From Symbiodinium natans (Eukaryota > Sar > Dinophyceae > Suessiales > Symbiodiniaceae), in contig CAJNDS010002150.1 in NCBI GenBank assembly GCA_905221605.1, positions 561,485 to 625,484 of the forward strand: a stretch of DNA of 64,000 bases. The letters are read 5' to 3'. This document shows positions 20,909 through 30,270 of the stretch, in pieces. Within the stretch, counting starts at the first letter, position 1; each line of letters starts with the position of its first letter. Below the pieces are notes generated by a model. It was given only the letters and a program-made list of their open reading frames with translations, did not search any database and was not told the DNA's origin. A program made the translations under genes and the position numbers.

Positions 20909-21150
20909 TAGGGTTTAGGGTTTAGGGTGTGGGGTTTGGGGTTTAGGGTGTAGGGTTTAGGGTTTAGGGTTTAGGGTTTAGGGTTTAGGGTTTAGGGTTT
21001 AGGGTTTAGGGTGTAGGGTTTAAGGTTTAGGGTTTAGGGTTTAGGGTGCGGGGTTTGGGGTTTAGGGTTTAGGGTTTGGGGTTTAGGGTTTAGGGTTTGG
21101 GGTTTAGGGTTTAGGGTTAAGGATTTAGGGTTTAGAGTTTAGTGTTTAGA
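20909..21150 (+). repeat. Telomeric array TTTAGGG with TTTGGGG and GTGTAGG variants
   Basis: About 33 heptamers. Confidence 0.95.
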
Positions 21151-21154
21151 GCCC

Positions 21155-21245
21155 CGGCCTCGAACATGAGGTAGGACCACGTGACCACCAGTCGCGATTG
21201 CACCCACAGCTGCGTTTGCCAAGGGTCCGATGCCTCAGCCCAGTG
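21155..21245 (-). other. Possible exon, Trp-rich and partly hydrophobic
   Basis: Minus frame reads AHWAEASDPWQTQLWVQSRL, then VVTWSYLMFEAGAL, with four tryptophans and a possible membrane segment at its end. The upstream edge is GGGCTGAG (weak acceptor). Both flanks are TTTAGGG arrays. No family recognised. Confidence 0.38.
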
Positions 21246-21420
21246 GGCTTTAGGGTTTAGGGTTTAGGGTTTAGGGTTTAGGGTTTAGGGTTTTGGGTTT
21301 TGGGTTTTAGGGTGAAGGGTGAAGGGTGAAGGGTGAAGGGTGAAGGGTGAAGGGTGAAGGGTGAAGGGTGAAGGGTGAAGGGTGAAGGGTGAAGGGTGAA
21401 GGGTGAAGGGTGAAGGGTTT
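21246..21420 (+). repeat. Telomeric array passing into GGGTGAA heptamer array
   Basis: TTTAGGG at 21,246-21,305, then 15-16 almost perfect GGGTGAA units to 21,418. Confidence 0.93.
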
Positions 21421-21599
21421 AGGTTTTGTATGGCTTTGTGGCTTGGTAGGGTTTACTAGTTGGAGTAGCACGTGAGAACGAGATGCGAAGAGGTCAGGGT
21501 ATAGGGTAAGGGGCTAGGGTGCAGACAACGCGATTACACAACAAAAGGATGGCCATCTCCAGACAACCTTTGGGAGTGAATGGCGCCATCCCCAACCCC

Positions 21600-21746
21600 T
21601 GAACCCCAAAACCCCCCAACCCAAAACCCCTGAACCCCTAAACCCCTCAACCCCTAAACCCCTAAACCCCTAAACCCCTAAACCCCTAAACCCCTAAACC
21701 CCTAAACCCCCCAAACCCCCTAAACCCCCTAAACCCCCTAAACCCT
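21600..21746 (-). repeat. CCCCTAAA octamer array
   Basis: About 16 units of CCCCTAAA, changing to CCCCCTAAA 9-mers at the right. Confidence 0.9.
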
Positions 21747-22039
21747 AAGCTAGTTGCAGCTAGTTTTGGCCAGGCTCGCACCGTTCGGCTTCCCCCACCC
21801 CCCGGCGCCCGCTGCAGTGTGCTCCCTCGCAAGAGACACCTTGAGTCCCAACTCCCTATAAAAACATCAACCCCCAGCCCTAACCCCTGAACATTTTAAC
21901 CCCAAACCCCAAGCCCTAAACATCCTAAACCCCAAAACAGCCCCAAGCCTTAAACATCCTAAACATCCTGAACCCCAAGCACAAACCCCCAAGGCCCAGA
22001 CCCTAAACATCCTACACCTCAAACCCCGAAGCCGCAAAC

Positions 22040-22135
22040 ATCCTGAACCCCCACACCCTAAACCCTATACCCCAAACCCTAAACCCTGAACCCTGAGCCC
22101 CAAACCCCAAACCCTAAACCCTAAACCCCACAACC
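22040..22135 (-). repeat. Degenerate telomeric array CCCTAAA
   Basis: Units mixed with CCCCAAA and CCCTGAA; preceded by AACATCCTAAA-type repeats at 21,905-22,040. Confidence 0.85.
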
Positions 22136-22139
22136 CCCC

Positions 22140-22235
22140 ACTTGAGTAGCCCAGAGCTGGGGACGCCAAGCAACCACGCCGCGCCTTCGCTGGCCGATCT
22201 GCTGCGCGAACCTGCCCGTGCGGATTTGCTGAGTC
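22140..22235. other. Coding-like island, strand unresolved
   Basis: Plus frame reads SPELGTPSNHAAPSLADLLR, then EPARADLLSLG; minus frame reads RTGRFAQQIGQRRRGVVAWR, then PQLWATQV. Both are open and plausible. Confidence 0.28.
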
Positions 22236-22290
22236 TAGGGTTTAGGGTTTAGGGTTTGGGGTTTAGGGTTTGGGGTTTAGGGTTTAGGGT
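22236..22290 (+). repeat. Telomeric array TTTAGGG/TTTGGGG
   Basis: About eight heptamers. Confidence 0.9.
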
Positions 22291-22682
22291 TCAGAGGTTA
22301 GGGCTTCGGTTCAGGGAGATTCGAGTTTCAGGTTTGGGCATTTCCCGCTAAACTCGACATCCCAAACCCTCTTCAAGATCGAAACCCTACTACATCTCAT
22401 ACAAAGACTAGCGCCCGAGGTTCGAGCGCCCTAGAACCCTGAGACCCCAAGCCTAAACCCCAAAACCCATCGAAGCACAGCAAACCAAAAGCCTAAACCC
22501 TACACCCCTGAACCCCCTGCACCCTAAACCCTAAACCGTAAACCGTCATCCCTAAACCCTAAACTAAGCCCTAAACCCCAAACCCTAAACCCTAATCCCC
22601 TAAGCCGCAGAGCCAACCCGATTCCTGGAAAAATGTGGCTTGTCATCCACGCGGCCTGCAACAGCCCTTACGCGCCTGCTCG

Positions 22683-22976
22683 GGTTTAGGGCTTAGGTTT
22701 TAGGGTTTAGGGTTCAGGGTTCAGGGTTTAGGGTTCAGGGTTCAGGGTTTAGGGTTTAGGGTTTAGGGTTTAGGGTTCAGGGTTCAGGGTTCAGGGTTTA
22801 GGGTTTAGGGTTTCGGGTTTCGGGTTTCGGGTTCAGGGTTCAGGGTTTAGGGTTTAGGGTTTAGGGTTTAGGGTTTCGGGTTTCGGGTTTCGGGTTTCGG
22901 GTTCAGGGTTTAGGGTTTAGGGTTTAGGGTTTAGGGTTTAGGGTTTAGGGTTTAGGGTTTAGGGTTTAGGGTTTAA
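22683..22976 (+). repeat. Long telomeric array with periodic TTCAGGG and TTTCGGG sub-blocks
   Basis: About 42 heptamers in which runs of TTTAGGG, TTCAGGG and TTTCGGG alternate; the compound block TTTCGGG x3-4 followed by TTCAGGG recurs, indicating unequal exchange. Confidence 0.95.
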
Positions 22977-23095
22977 GGCAAAAAACAAAAAAGGCTGCGC
23001 GGCAGCCAAAGACCCATATCAAGCCCAGGATTTCCCCACACCTCAACCCTGAGCCCCTGAAGCCTGAACACTAATCCTACAGCCTAGGGAAAACC

Positions 23096-23195
23096 CTGAG
23101 CCCTATACCCTGAACCCTGAACCCTAAACCCTAAACCCTAAACCCTGAACCCTATACCCTGAACCCTAAACCCTAAACCCTAAACCCTAAACCCT
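23096..23195 (-). repeat. Telomeric array CCCTAAA/CCCTGAA
   Basis: About 14 heptamers with CCCTATA variants in two registers. Confidence 0.9.
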
Positions 23196-23332
23196 AAGAA
23201 GCCCCTCCCTTTCACACGCTTTGAGAGCCCAAAGGCCCGAAAGGTCCAGGCAAGCTACACATCGATCAGGGATGCGAGGAGGAGCGCCAGGACGCGAGCC
23301 TGGGCTTTCTTGCTTAGGGTTTAAGGTTGAGG

Positions 23333-23447
23333 GTTTGGGGTTTAGGGTTTAGGGTTTAGGGTTTGGGGTTTGGGGTTTGGGGTTTGGGGTTTGGGGTTTG
23401 GGGTTTGGGGTTTGGGGTTTGGGGTTTGGGGTTTGGGGTTTGGGGTT
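23333..23447 (+). repeat. TTTAGGG to homogenised TTTGGGG array
   Basis: Three TTTAGGG then about 12 perfect TTTGGGG units. The same sub-array pattern occurs at 55,477-55,575. Confidence 0.93.
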
Positions 23448-23734
23448 GAGGGCGAAACTTAAGGTTGAGGGTGATCGGCTGCAAGGGGTGCAGGATTTGA
23501 GGCTTTGGGGCACAGGTCTTAAGTCTAAGCCAGGATCCCCAAGCAGGGTCCAGCAGTTGCAAGACTGGTGCAAAGGCGCAGCCCAAAGGCTTTAAGCTTA
23601 GGGTTTACATATACAGCCCTGTTCAGCCAGGAAACCCTTACACCGTAAAGCCCTATGCCTCCACCCCATATCGTGTAGGGTTTAGAGTTTAGGGTTTAGG
23701 GTTGAGGGCTTAAGAGAAAAGACGTTGAAGCAAA

Positions 23735-23825
23735 GTTGTTTTTCCAGGGGGCGGCGCTGTCCGTGTAGGCGCTGTACTCGGAGCAGAGGTACCAAGAGGT
23801 GTACCTGAGCAGTGTCCGGCGTTGG
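23735..23825 (-). other. Possible exon, Tyr/Trp-rich
   Basis: Minus frame after CACTGCTCAG reads YTSWYLCSEYSAYTDSAAPW, then KNNFAS. The plus strand, after GGAGCAG, reads RYQEVYLSSVRRWVQ. The minus acceptor (pyrimidine-poor but TGCTCAG) is slightly better. Confidence 0.33.
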
Positions 23826-23924
23826 GTTCAGGGCCCAAGGTTCGTTTCGGGGTAACCGAAATTTAGGGTTCCGGATTTAGGCCTTAGAGTTTAGGGTTTA
23901 GGGTTTAGGGGTTAGCGTCTAGAG

Positions 23925-24010
23925 CGCAATGCAGCAACAAGGACTCACAAAGGAACCAACTGACCACAAAGGCCGTGGAGCAAGCAAGCTCTAGCAGTGC
24001 GGGCGTGCAG
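23925..24010. other. Coding-like island, strand unresolved
   Basis: Plus frame reads CSNKDSQRNQLTTKAVEQAS (soluble); minus frame reads LLELACSTAFVVSWFLCESL, followed by LLHCAL (membrane-like). Confidence 0.28.
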
Positions 24011-24032
24011 GGTTTTTAGGGTCTAGGATTTG

Positions 24033-24182
24033 GGGTATGTAGTGGTTTAGGGCCTAAGCACCATTCTCAAGATTCCTGAGACTGGAAGCTCTTCGGCCCT
24101 GTCCGATTTTGGGTATGTAGTGGTTTAGGGCCTAAGCACCATTCTCAAGATTCCTGAGACTGGAAGCTCTTCGGCCCTGTCC
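24033..24182. repeat. Perfect 72 bp tandem duplication (period 78)
   Basis: GGGTATGTAGTGGTTTAGGG through CTCTTCGGCCCTGTCC occurs at 24,033-24,104 and again, identical, at 24,111-24,182, with a GATTTT joint. The identity suggests a recent event. Confidence 0.92.
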
Positions 24183-24410
24183 CACTCCCTCTAGCTTTTG
24201 CCTCCGACTCCGTCAGGCGTTGCCACTATGGACTACTAAAGTATTCACGGCATGCGCGAGTTAAAGTTAGTGCAGGCAAGTAAGCCAACCCTAAACGTCA
24301 AACAGCTGCTCAGACACTTAAAAGCTCTAAGCCACACACACACACACACCTAAACCTTTAACAAAAAAAATAACCCTAAACCCTAATCCCTGAACCCTAA
24401 ACCCTCCCTC

Positions 24411-24524
24411 ATGCCGAGGGTACAGAAGTACCCAGGACCACGGAAGTCGGCAGCAAAAGTCGCCGAGGTTGCTGGTCTGGCCAGCACGCTCAAGCTTTTG
24501 AGGTTCAGGAAATTCCGGGTTTAG
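24411..24524 (+). other. Small ATG-to-stop frame (37 codons)
   Basis: MPRVQKYPGPRKSAAKVAEV followed by AGLASTLKLLRFRKFRV and a TAG contributed by GTTTAGG. It is lysine/arginine-rich with a helical middle. The minus strand over the same bases is also open (LERAGQTSNLGDFCCRLPWS). It could be a first exon; no donor of quality is visible. Confidence 0.27.
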
Positions 24525-24718
24525 GAAACTTAAGGGTTTAGGGCTTTGGGGGTTGCGGAAACTTAGGGTTTCGGGATGTATGGATTATGGATTTAAGGCT
24601 TTTTTTGAGGGGTGTCAAGGCAGGTTAAGGTTAAGGTTTAGGGGGTGTTTCACATCTAAATCTCCCCAATTGCTGGCTGGCATCCCCGAAGCAGTTTGGG
24701 GTCTGGGGGGCTTGGGGT

Positions 24719-25090
24719 TTAGGGTATAGGGTATAGGGTTTAGGGTTTAGGGCTTAGGGTTTAGGGTTTAGGGTTTAGGGTTTAGGGTTTAGGGTTTAGG
24801 GTTTAGGGTTTAGGGTTTAGGGTTTAGGGTTTAGGGCTTAGGGTTTGGCGACACCCTACAACCCTAAAGCCCTGACATTTCGTTGTAATTCTGAGGTACT
24901 TGCAAAATCCGAACCACTTGTGCGCAAAGGACCTGAAGCACCTTGAGCCCCTGAAGGTTTGAGGGCTTTCGGTTCAGGGCTTAGGCCTTGTTAGGGCTCT
25001 CCGAACATGCAACCCTAAACCCTAACCCTAAACCCTAAACCCTAAACCCTAAACCCTAAACCCTAAACCCTAAACCCTAAACCCTAAACC
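24719..25090. repeat. Opposed telomeric arrays
   Basis: TTTAGGG at 24,719-24,848 (about 18 units) and CCCTAAA at 25,012-25,090 (about 11 units), with ordinary mixed sequence between. Confidence 0.93.
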
Positions 25091-25244
25091 TGGTTGATAG
25101 TAATAGAAATCTAAAATCTTATTCCTTATTGAGTTTAAGTACCCTTAAAAATGTAAAATGTTACCCCACTATGACAAAGAAACCCTAAACCCCTAAACTT
25201 ACCCAAAACCCTAAACCCTAAACCCTAAACTTACCCAAAACCCT

Positions 25245-25335
25245 GTGCCGGAAAGTTGTCCTGCTCATTGCCATCCATGGGTGCCACGTACCTGCACCCA
25301 TGAGCGGTTTCGGGCTGCCGGAAGTGGCCCAAAGG
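25245..25335 (-). other. Possible exon
   Basis: Minus frame reads LGHFRQPETAHGCRYVAPMD, then GNEQDNFPAQ, with balanced polar residues; a GTACGT within it (after GGGTGCAG) could be a donor. Plus frame KVVLLIAIHGCHVPAPMSGF is also open. Confidence 0.3.
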
Positions 25336-25344
25336 ATCCCAAGA

Positions 25345-25421
25345 GCCCTAAACCCTAAACCCTAACCCTAAACCCTAAACCCTAAACCCTAAACCCTAAA
25401 CCCTAAACCCTAAACCCTAAA
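25345..25421 (-). repeat. Telomeric array CCCTAAA
   Basis: About 11 heptamers. Confidence 0.93.
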
Positions 25422-25424
25422 CCG

Positions 25425-25530
25425 CGGACGACAAACGTGCCGTGGGCTCCACTCGTCCACCGAGTCCGAGCTGTCGCCGACGTCCCTGGCTGGTGCCGCG
25501 TCCTTGCGGATGGCTCAAAGGGCCGCTTCA
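25425..25530 (-). other. Possible exon, acidic
   Basis: Minus frame after GCCCTTTGAG reads IRKDAAPARDVGDSSDSVDE, then WSPRHVCRPRF. The plus strand reads LVHRVRAVADVPGWCRVLAD. Both are open. Confidence 0.3.
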
Positions 25531-25539
25531 GGGTGTTCA

Positions 25540-26070
25540 GGGTTTAGGGTTTAGGGTTTAGGGTTTAGGGTTTAGGGTTAGGGTTTAGGGTTTAGGGTTT
25601 AGGGTCTGAGTTTAGGGTTTGGGGTTTGGGGTTTAGGGTTTGGGGTTTATAGGGTTCATAGGGCTTATAAGGTTTATAGGGTTTTTAGGGTTTTTAGGGT
25701 TTACAGGGTTTTCAGGGTTTAGGGTTTATAGGGTTTAAAGGGTTTATAGGGTTTATAGAGTTTACAGGGTTTATAGGGTTTCTAGGGTTTAGGGTCTGGG
25801 GTTTATAGGGTTTAGGGTGTAGGGTTTAGGGTTTAGGGTTTCGGGTTTCGGGTTTAGGGTTTAGGGTTTAGGGTTTAGGGTTTAGGGTTTAGGGTTTAGG
25901 GTTTAGAGTTTGGGTTTTGGGTTTGGGTCTTGGGTTTGGGGTTTTGGGTTTTGCATTTAAGGGTCTTGGGTTTTGGATTTAAGGGTTTTGGGGTTTGGGG
26001 CTTTGGGTTTTGGGTTTGGGGCTTGGTGGGGTTTGGGTTTTGGGTTTCGGGTTTTGGCTCGTTTCAAGGC
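25540..26070 (+). repeat. Long degenerate TTTAGGG region
   Basis: Perfect blocks at 25,540-25,600 and 25,855-25,905, with TTTATAGGG 9-mers at 25,650-25,800 and GGGTTTTG/GGGTTTGG units to 26,060. Most of 530 bp is derived from the telomere heptamer. Confidence 0.88.
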
Positions 26071-26099
26071 TTAGGGTTTAAGGTTTAAGCATTTGAAGG

Positions 26100-26345
26100 C
26101 TTTTGGGTTGAAGGGCTTATGAATGTAGCAGGTAGAGCTGGGCATGCACCAAAGTCCTAAAGAAAGGACACCAAAAAAAGGGCCAAACTTAACAAAACCC
26201 ATTTTTGGCGTCAACTGGGTATTGGATTGACTGAGGGGCGTAGGATTTGGGGGGGTTGACCGAAGAAAGAGGCTTTTTCTGGCTACGGGATATTCCTTAA
26301 GGTGGAGTTACCTGGCCACAGTTCCGTTTACGAAGTCCAAGCCGT
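26100..26345. other. Unique stretch, no gene seen
   Basis: Mixed sequence with an A-rich patch at 26,170-26,205. No open frame above about 40 codons and no repeat I recognise. Confidence 0.4.
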
Positions 26346-26575
26346 AATCCAGAACCCACATACCCAACCCTAAACCCTAATCCCTAAACACCAATCCCTA
26401 AACCCTAAACTGTAAGCCCCCCTAGCCCTAAGCCCTGAGCCCTAAGCCCTAAGCCCCAAGCCCTAAACTGTAAGCCCTAAGCCCCAAGCCCCAAGCCCTA
26501 AGCCCTAAGCCCGAAGCCCTTAGCCCTAAGCCCCAAGCCCCAAGCCCTAAGCCCTAAGCCCTAACCCTGAACCCG
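26346..26575 (-). repeat. Degenerate CCCTAAA/CCCTAAG/CCCCAAG array
   Basis: Variant heptamers CCCTAAG and CCCCAAG alternate in a secondary pattern at 26,420-26,560. Confidence 0.88.
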
Positions 26576-26797
26576 AGTGACAGCTTGGTCATTCTGGCTT
26601 CCGGGGATCTCTGGGCAAGCCAGGGGGAACCCAAACCCAAAAGACCGGCGGGTCCAAAGTGAAGCTTGCCCCTTAAAACCCTCGCAAAAGTCCTTCCCCT
26701 TTGAACCCAACCCGGGACACTCAACCGTCTTCGGTTAGCGTTTAGGGCGTTGGTTTAAGGTAGTGGCTTGTAAAATGGGGCAATGGCCCTCCTACAG

Positions 26798-26900
26798 CTA
26801 CCCGGAGACTCTTACAATGGACCCAGCCTACGAAATGAAACTTTCTCCGTCCTGCGCCTGAGCCATGTTCCACCTGGAGGGGCTCTCAAGTATGAAGTGG
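26798..26900 (+). CDS. Candidate exon with good acceptor
   Basis: GGCCCTCCTACAG is a good acceptor; the next frame reads LPGDSYNGPSLRNETFSVLR, then LSHVPPGGALKYEVEG, open until the G run at 26,904. A possible donor is GAA/GTGGAG at about 26,896. A TTTAGGG pair follows the G run. The minus strand is interrupted by a TAG near the acceptor. No family recognised. Confidence 0.4.
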
Positions 26901-27019
26901 AGGGGGGGGGGGGGTTTAGGGTTTAGGGTTGCAGATCATTACGGTTTCGGATCAAGCATTAAGGCATTAAGGGCTTAAGGGCTTGAGGCTGGGGCGTTTC
27001 CTGGGGCCGCCCATGTTGT

Positions 27020-27110
27020 CACAACCCTAAACCCTAAAACCCCAAACCCTAAAACCCTAAACCCCAAACCCCAAACCCCCCTAAACCCCAAACCCTAAAC
27101 CCTGAACCCT
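27020..27110 (-). repeat. Telomeric array CCCTAAA/CCCCAAA
   Basis: About 12 units, two of them octamers. Confidence 0.88.
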
Positions 27111-27186
27111 GTGGGACGTAGAGAGTCGTGCAAGAACCTAGAGCTTAAGGTCCCCAAGAACACCGAAAAGCCCTTGAACCCGAAAC

Positions 27187-27285
27187 TCTAACCCTTAGGG
27201 TTTAGGGTTTAGGGTTTTGAGGTTTAGGATTTAGGGTTTAGGGCTCAACCACATTCATGTGAGGGTTTAGGGTTTAGGGCTTATT
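27187..27285 (+). repeat. Broken telomeric array TTTAGGG
   Basis: Blocks at 27,197-27,243 and 27,262-27,280. Confidence 0.85.
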
Positions 27286-27544
27286 TGGAGACTTAGGGTT
27301 TCGGGGTCAGTTTAGGACCTAGGGTTGAGAGTTTAGGGGCTTCGGCCCCGATAGCCCACGTGGCAGAGCCCAGACGACACCCTCGCCAGAACCCCGAACA
27401 CACAAAGAACGCAAAGAAAGTACAACTACAGAACGCCCGACGATGCCTCCCAAATCCTGAGCCCCTAAACCCCAGAATCCTACACCCCCAACCCGAAACG
27501 CTAAACACTACCATAAACCCAGCAAAGGCGACTCTCAGCTGAGG

Positions 27545-27645
27545 CGTCCCCGCCGGCGAACGTGAACCAGCGGATACTTGTACAGCAGCCGGTTGGGCAC
27601 CGGAATGCTCGCAGCCAGGAAGACCCCTGGCCCAGGTTCTTTCGA
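27545..27645 (-). other. Possible exon
   Basis: Minus frame reads PGVFLAASIPVPNRLLYKYP, then LVHVRRRGRLS and TGA. The pattern of hydrophobics with a YKY resembles a beta-sandwich strand pair, but I do not assign a domain. Strand support: the plus frames are interrupted. Confidence 0.38.
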
Positions 27646-27659
27646 TCTAGGGCTGAGGT

Positions 27660-27745
27660 GGTTTAGGGTTCAGGGTTTAGGGTTTAGGGTTTAGGGTTTA
27701 AGGTTTTAGGGTTTAAGGTTTTAGGGTTGGGGTTTGGGGTTTGAG
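27660..27745 (+). repeat. Degenerate telomeric array
   Basis: TTTAGGG with TTTAAGG and TTTTAGGG variants. Confidence 0.85.
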
Positions 27746-27907
27746 GGGTCCCTCCATCCGAAGTCCATAGCCCTGAACCCTGAACCCCTAAACCCTAAAC
27801 ATCTCATACAGGCTAGGGTTCAGATCCTCTGAGCCTCCTGATTCCCTGATCCCCGACTCCTCTAAACCCTGAAGCCCCCGAGATGCCCCCAAGCTCCAAG
27901 ACTTTCG

Positions 27908-28225
27908 GTTAAGAGTTTGGGGTTTGGGGCTTGGGGCTTGGGGTTTGGGGTTTGGGGTTTGGGGATTAGGGCTTAGGGCTTAGGGTTTAGGGTTTAGGGT
28001 TTGGGGTTTAGGGTTTAGGGTTTAGGGTTTAGGGTTTAGGGTTTAGGGTTTAGGGTTTAGGGTTTAGGGTTGAGGGGTTAGGGTTTAGGGTTTAGGGTTT
28101 AGGGTTTAGGGGTTAGGGTTTAGGGTTTAGGGTTTAGGGTTTAGGGTTTAGGGTTTAGGGTTTAGGGTTTAGGGTTTAGGGTTTAGGGTTTAGGGTTTAG
28201 GGTTTAGGGTTTAGGGTTTAGGGCG
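27908..28225 (+). repeat. Longest telomeric array of the window, TTTAGGG
   Basis: About 45 heptamers: TTTGGGG and GCTTGGG variants at the left, perfect TTTAGGG for most of 28,010-28,220 with single-base insertions near 28,070 and 28,110. Confidence 0.96.
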
Positions 28226-28247
28226 TCAGCGTTTAAGATCCTTCTGG

Positions 28248-28345
28248 GGTTAAGATCCTAGACAAAACGGACGTTCCCAGCCGCAGCCTGCACAGGCGTT
28301 CGCGTAGTGCTGGTCGATCAGGTCCTGGATCACCTGGCGGGGACT
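28248..28345 (-). other. Possible exon, Cys-containing
   Basis: Minus frame after GTCCCCGCCAG reads VIQDLIDQHYANACAGCGWE, then RPFCLGS and TAA. It has four cysteines in the last third. A good acceptor-like edge precedes it; a donor could be at GCAG/GCTGCG only if GC donors are used. Confidence 0.38.
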
Positions 28346-28359
28346 CCCTAAACTCTAAA

Positions 28360-28580
28360 CCCTAAACCCTAAACCGGAAACCGGGCCCCCCCACGTTCAA
28401 CGCAACGAAACTCTCGAAACTCTGACCCTGAGCCCTAAATTTGGAAAACCTAAGCCCCAAACCCTGAATCCGCCCTCCGTTTCGGGTTCAGGGAACCCCT
28501 AACCCTAAACCCAAAACCCTAAACCCCAAACCCTAAACCCTAAACCCCAAACCCTAAACCCCAAACCTTGAAACCTGAAT
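28360..28580 (-). repeat. Degenerate CCCTAAA/CCCCAAA patches
   Basis: Short arrays at 28,345-28,375 and 28,496-28,565. Confidence 0.8.
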
Positions 28581-28585
28581 CCTCG

Positions 28586-28651
28586 CCCAGCCGCCACGAC
28601 CATGATACTGGTGCCGAGGCCCAGGTAAGCGAGCAAGAAGACCCATCGGGC
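28586..28651 (-). other. Possible exon encoding a membrane segment
   Basis: After the acceptor-like GCCCTCCATAG the minus frame reads RWVFLLAYLGLGTSIMVVAA, a typical transmembrane stretch. The plus strand has a consensus donor CAG/GTAAGC at about 28,625 that would end a tiny exon instead, so the two strands compete. Confidence 0.35.
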
Positions 28652-28673
28652 CTATGGAGGGCTTGCTCGCAGT

Positions 28674-28808
28674 TAGGGTTTAGGGTTTAGGGTTTAGGGT
28701 TTAGGGTTTAGGGTTTAGGGTTTAGGGTTTAGGGTTTAGGGTTTAGGGTTTAGGGTTTAGGGTTCAGGGTTCGGGGTTCAGGGTTTAGGGTTTAGGGTTC
28801 AGGGCTTA
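28674..28808 (+). repeat. Telomeric array TTTAGGG
   Basis: About 19 heptamers; TTCAGGG/TTCGGGG near the right end. Confidence 0.95.
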
Positions 28809-28814
28809 GGGCAC

Positions 28815-28902
28815 TGCATCCCGGCCTTTTTCAACGTGTGCACGCAATATGCGTGGATTGCTTTGTTGGCCTTCCGGACGGACGAGACCACACCGAAGCT
28901 GC
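28815..28902 (-). CDS. Candidate exon of a protein-kinase domain (glycine loop and beta-3 strand)
   Basis: The 88 nt between AG (28,903-28,904) and GT (28,813-28,814) on the minus strand read GSFGVVSSVRKANKAIHAYC followed by VHTLKKAGM. This has the spacing of eukaryotic protein-kinase subdomains I and II: glycine loop G-S-F-G-V-V, then about 15 residues to the A-x-x-V-K type strand and a LKK stretch. The invariant lysine position appears to be histidine (C-V-H-T-L), so the product would be inactive, variant, or this is a degraded copy. No catalytic-loop HRD or DFG is visible in neighbouring islands. The plus strand is also open (FFNVCTQYAWIALLAFRTDE). The exon lies between two long TTTAGGG arrays. 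Confidence 0.42.
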
Positions 28903-28974
28903 CTCCGGAGGTTGGGTTGCAGGGTTGAGGGCGAACTAGGGTTTTAGGGCTTCGGGTTCAGTCAGGGTCTGGAG

Positions 28975-29138
28975 GGTTTAGGGTTTAGGGTTTAGGGTTT
29001 AGGGTTTGGGGTTTGGGGTTTGGGGTTTGGGGTTTAGGGTTTAGGGTTTAGGGTTTAGGGTTTAGGGTTTAGGGTTTAGGGTTTAGGGTTTAGGGTTTAG
29101 GGTTTAGGGTTTAGGGTCTAGGGTTTAGGGTTTAGGTT
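28975..29138 (+). repeat. Telomeric array TTTAGGG/TTTGGGG
   Basis: About 23 heptamers. Confidence 0.95.
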
Positions 29139-29514
29139 TAGGCTTCGTCCCGCCCCTAGCAAGGGTAACTAGGGCCCCTTCCACGGCCGCGTTTCTTCGG
29201 CTTAGGGATCCTTGCGGTTCAGGGGGCGGCTTAGGTCGAGGTTCCCTCATGAAACCCTAAGCCCTAAACCCTAAACCCTAAACCCTAAACCCCAACTGAG
29301 CAAAAGGGTAGCGATTCCACCCCAAGCCTAGAGCTACCGGCCCACCCAGCCTCACCCAACCCTGAAAACATGGGGGCCGCCCTTTCGCCCAGAGGCGCAG
29401 GCAACGTCTTCCTATGTTGCTTGCGAACCCCAGCAATTTGCATCCTAAACCAAATCCTCGACATGTCTTCGGGGTCGTTGCCACACCCTCCTCCCCCCCC
29501 CCCCCCCGGCTTAG

Positions 29515-29660
29515 GGTTCTGAAGTGCGTCGCAAGGGTGTCAGGCTTTGATGCGCGCCAGGCCTGGCTCCGGCCACCCGCCCGCTGGCTTGATCGAGATT
29601 TCTGGGGTGTGGGCGTGCCGCACCTCAGCTGCTTCGGAGTTGAGGGCTTAGTGTGTCAGG
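29515..29660. other. Long coding-like island, strand unresolved
   Basis: Plus frame reads GFDARQAWLRPPARWLDRDF, then WGVGVPHLSCFGVEG; minus frame reads SEAAEVRHAHTPEISIKPAG, then GWPEPGLARIKA and TGA. A GAG/GTGCGG sits on the minus strand. A 14 C run precedes it at 29,494-29,507. Confidence 0.3.
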
Positions 29661-29694
29661 TTCTAGGCTTTCGGGGCTGGTGAGAGGTGAAAGC

Positions 29695-29925
29695 CTCAGT
29701 TTAAGTTCGGAAATGGCGTACCAGCTCGGTTTAAATTATAGAACCAACAGTCACGTAGGCCGTTTTAGCAGGGCCACGGTTGGGCTTGGTTGCTGTGGCC
29801 GTAGGGCTCATGTAAGGGTCTTGGGCTTAGGTGCGTTCCATGGCCTTCTCAAGTCCTCAAACCAGAACAAAGTCCCGGAACAAAGTCACAAGCGGGCGCC
29901 TATCCCCCAAAGTGCGGGGGTTAAT
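29695..29925 (+). other. Unique open frame of about 75 codons
   Basis: After GTGAAAGCC the frame reads MAYQLGLNYRTNSHVGRFSR from an ATG at 29,713, and later LKSSNQNKVPEQSHKRAP to a TAA at 29,926. The length in near-balanced base composition and the polar residue mix make this more credible than most open frames here. No domain recognised and no clear splice sites. It could be a short gene or an exon. Confidence 0.35.
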
Positions 29926-29999
29926 TAGGGTTTAGGGCTTAGGGCGTTTTTCAGTCGATAGAACTTTCATTCCGAGTAACTTGGACCAAAACCTTCACA

Positions 30000-30115
30000 C
30001 GCAAAACCCCTGCAACAGCTCTGCATTCCAATGCCCCGGCGCCAGAACCATGAGCGCCAGGAGCACGGTCACCCCTGATGCCTCCACAGCCGACGCCCAA
30101 TCCTTGACTCCGGAT
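30000..30115 (-). other. Possible exon with a membrane segment
   Basis: Minus frame reads KDWASAVEASGVTVLLALMV, then LAPGHWNAELLQ, at which point CTGTTGCAG/GGGTTT ends the island. The plus strand reads MSARSTVTPDASTADAQSLT in frame with the 30,000-30,184 open stretch. Confidence 0.3.
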
Positions 30116-30270
30116 TTCTGGGTTTCCGTGCTTTGGAAAGCCTTCTTTGTTTTAGGGTTCAGGGGTTTTGGGCTTAGGGTTTAGGGCCTTTGGAGTTGCC
30201 TGGTTTGGGGCCGCTGGGATGCGCTGAAAACAGCCCTAGACCCCAAGCCACAGAAAGGGGATGGGAAGGC

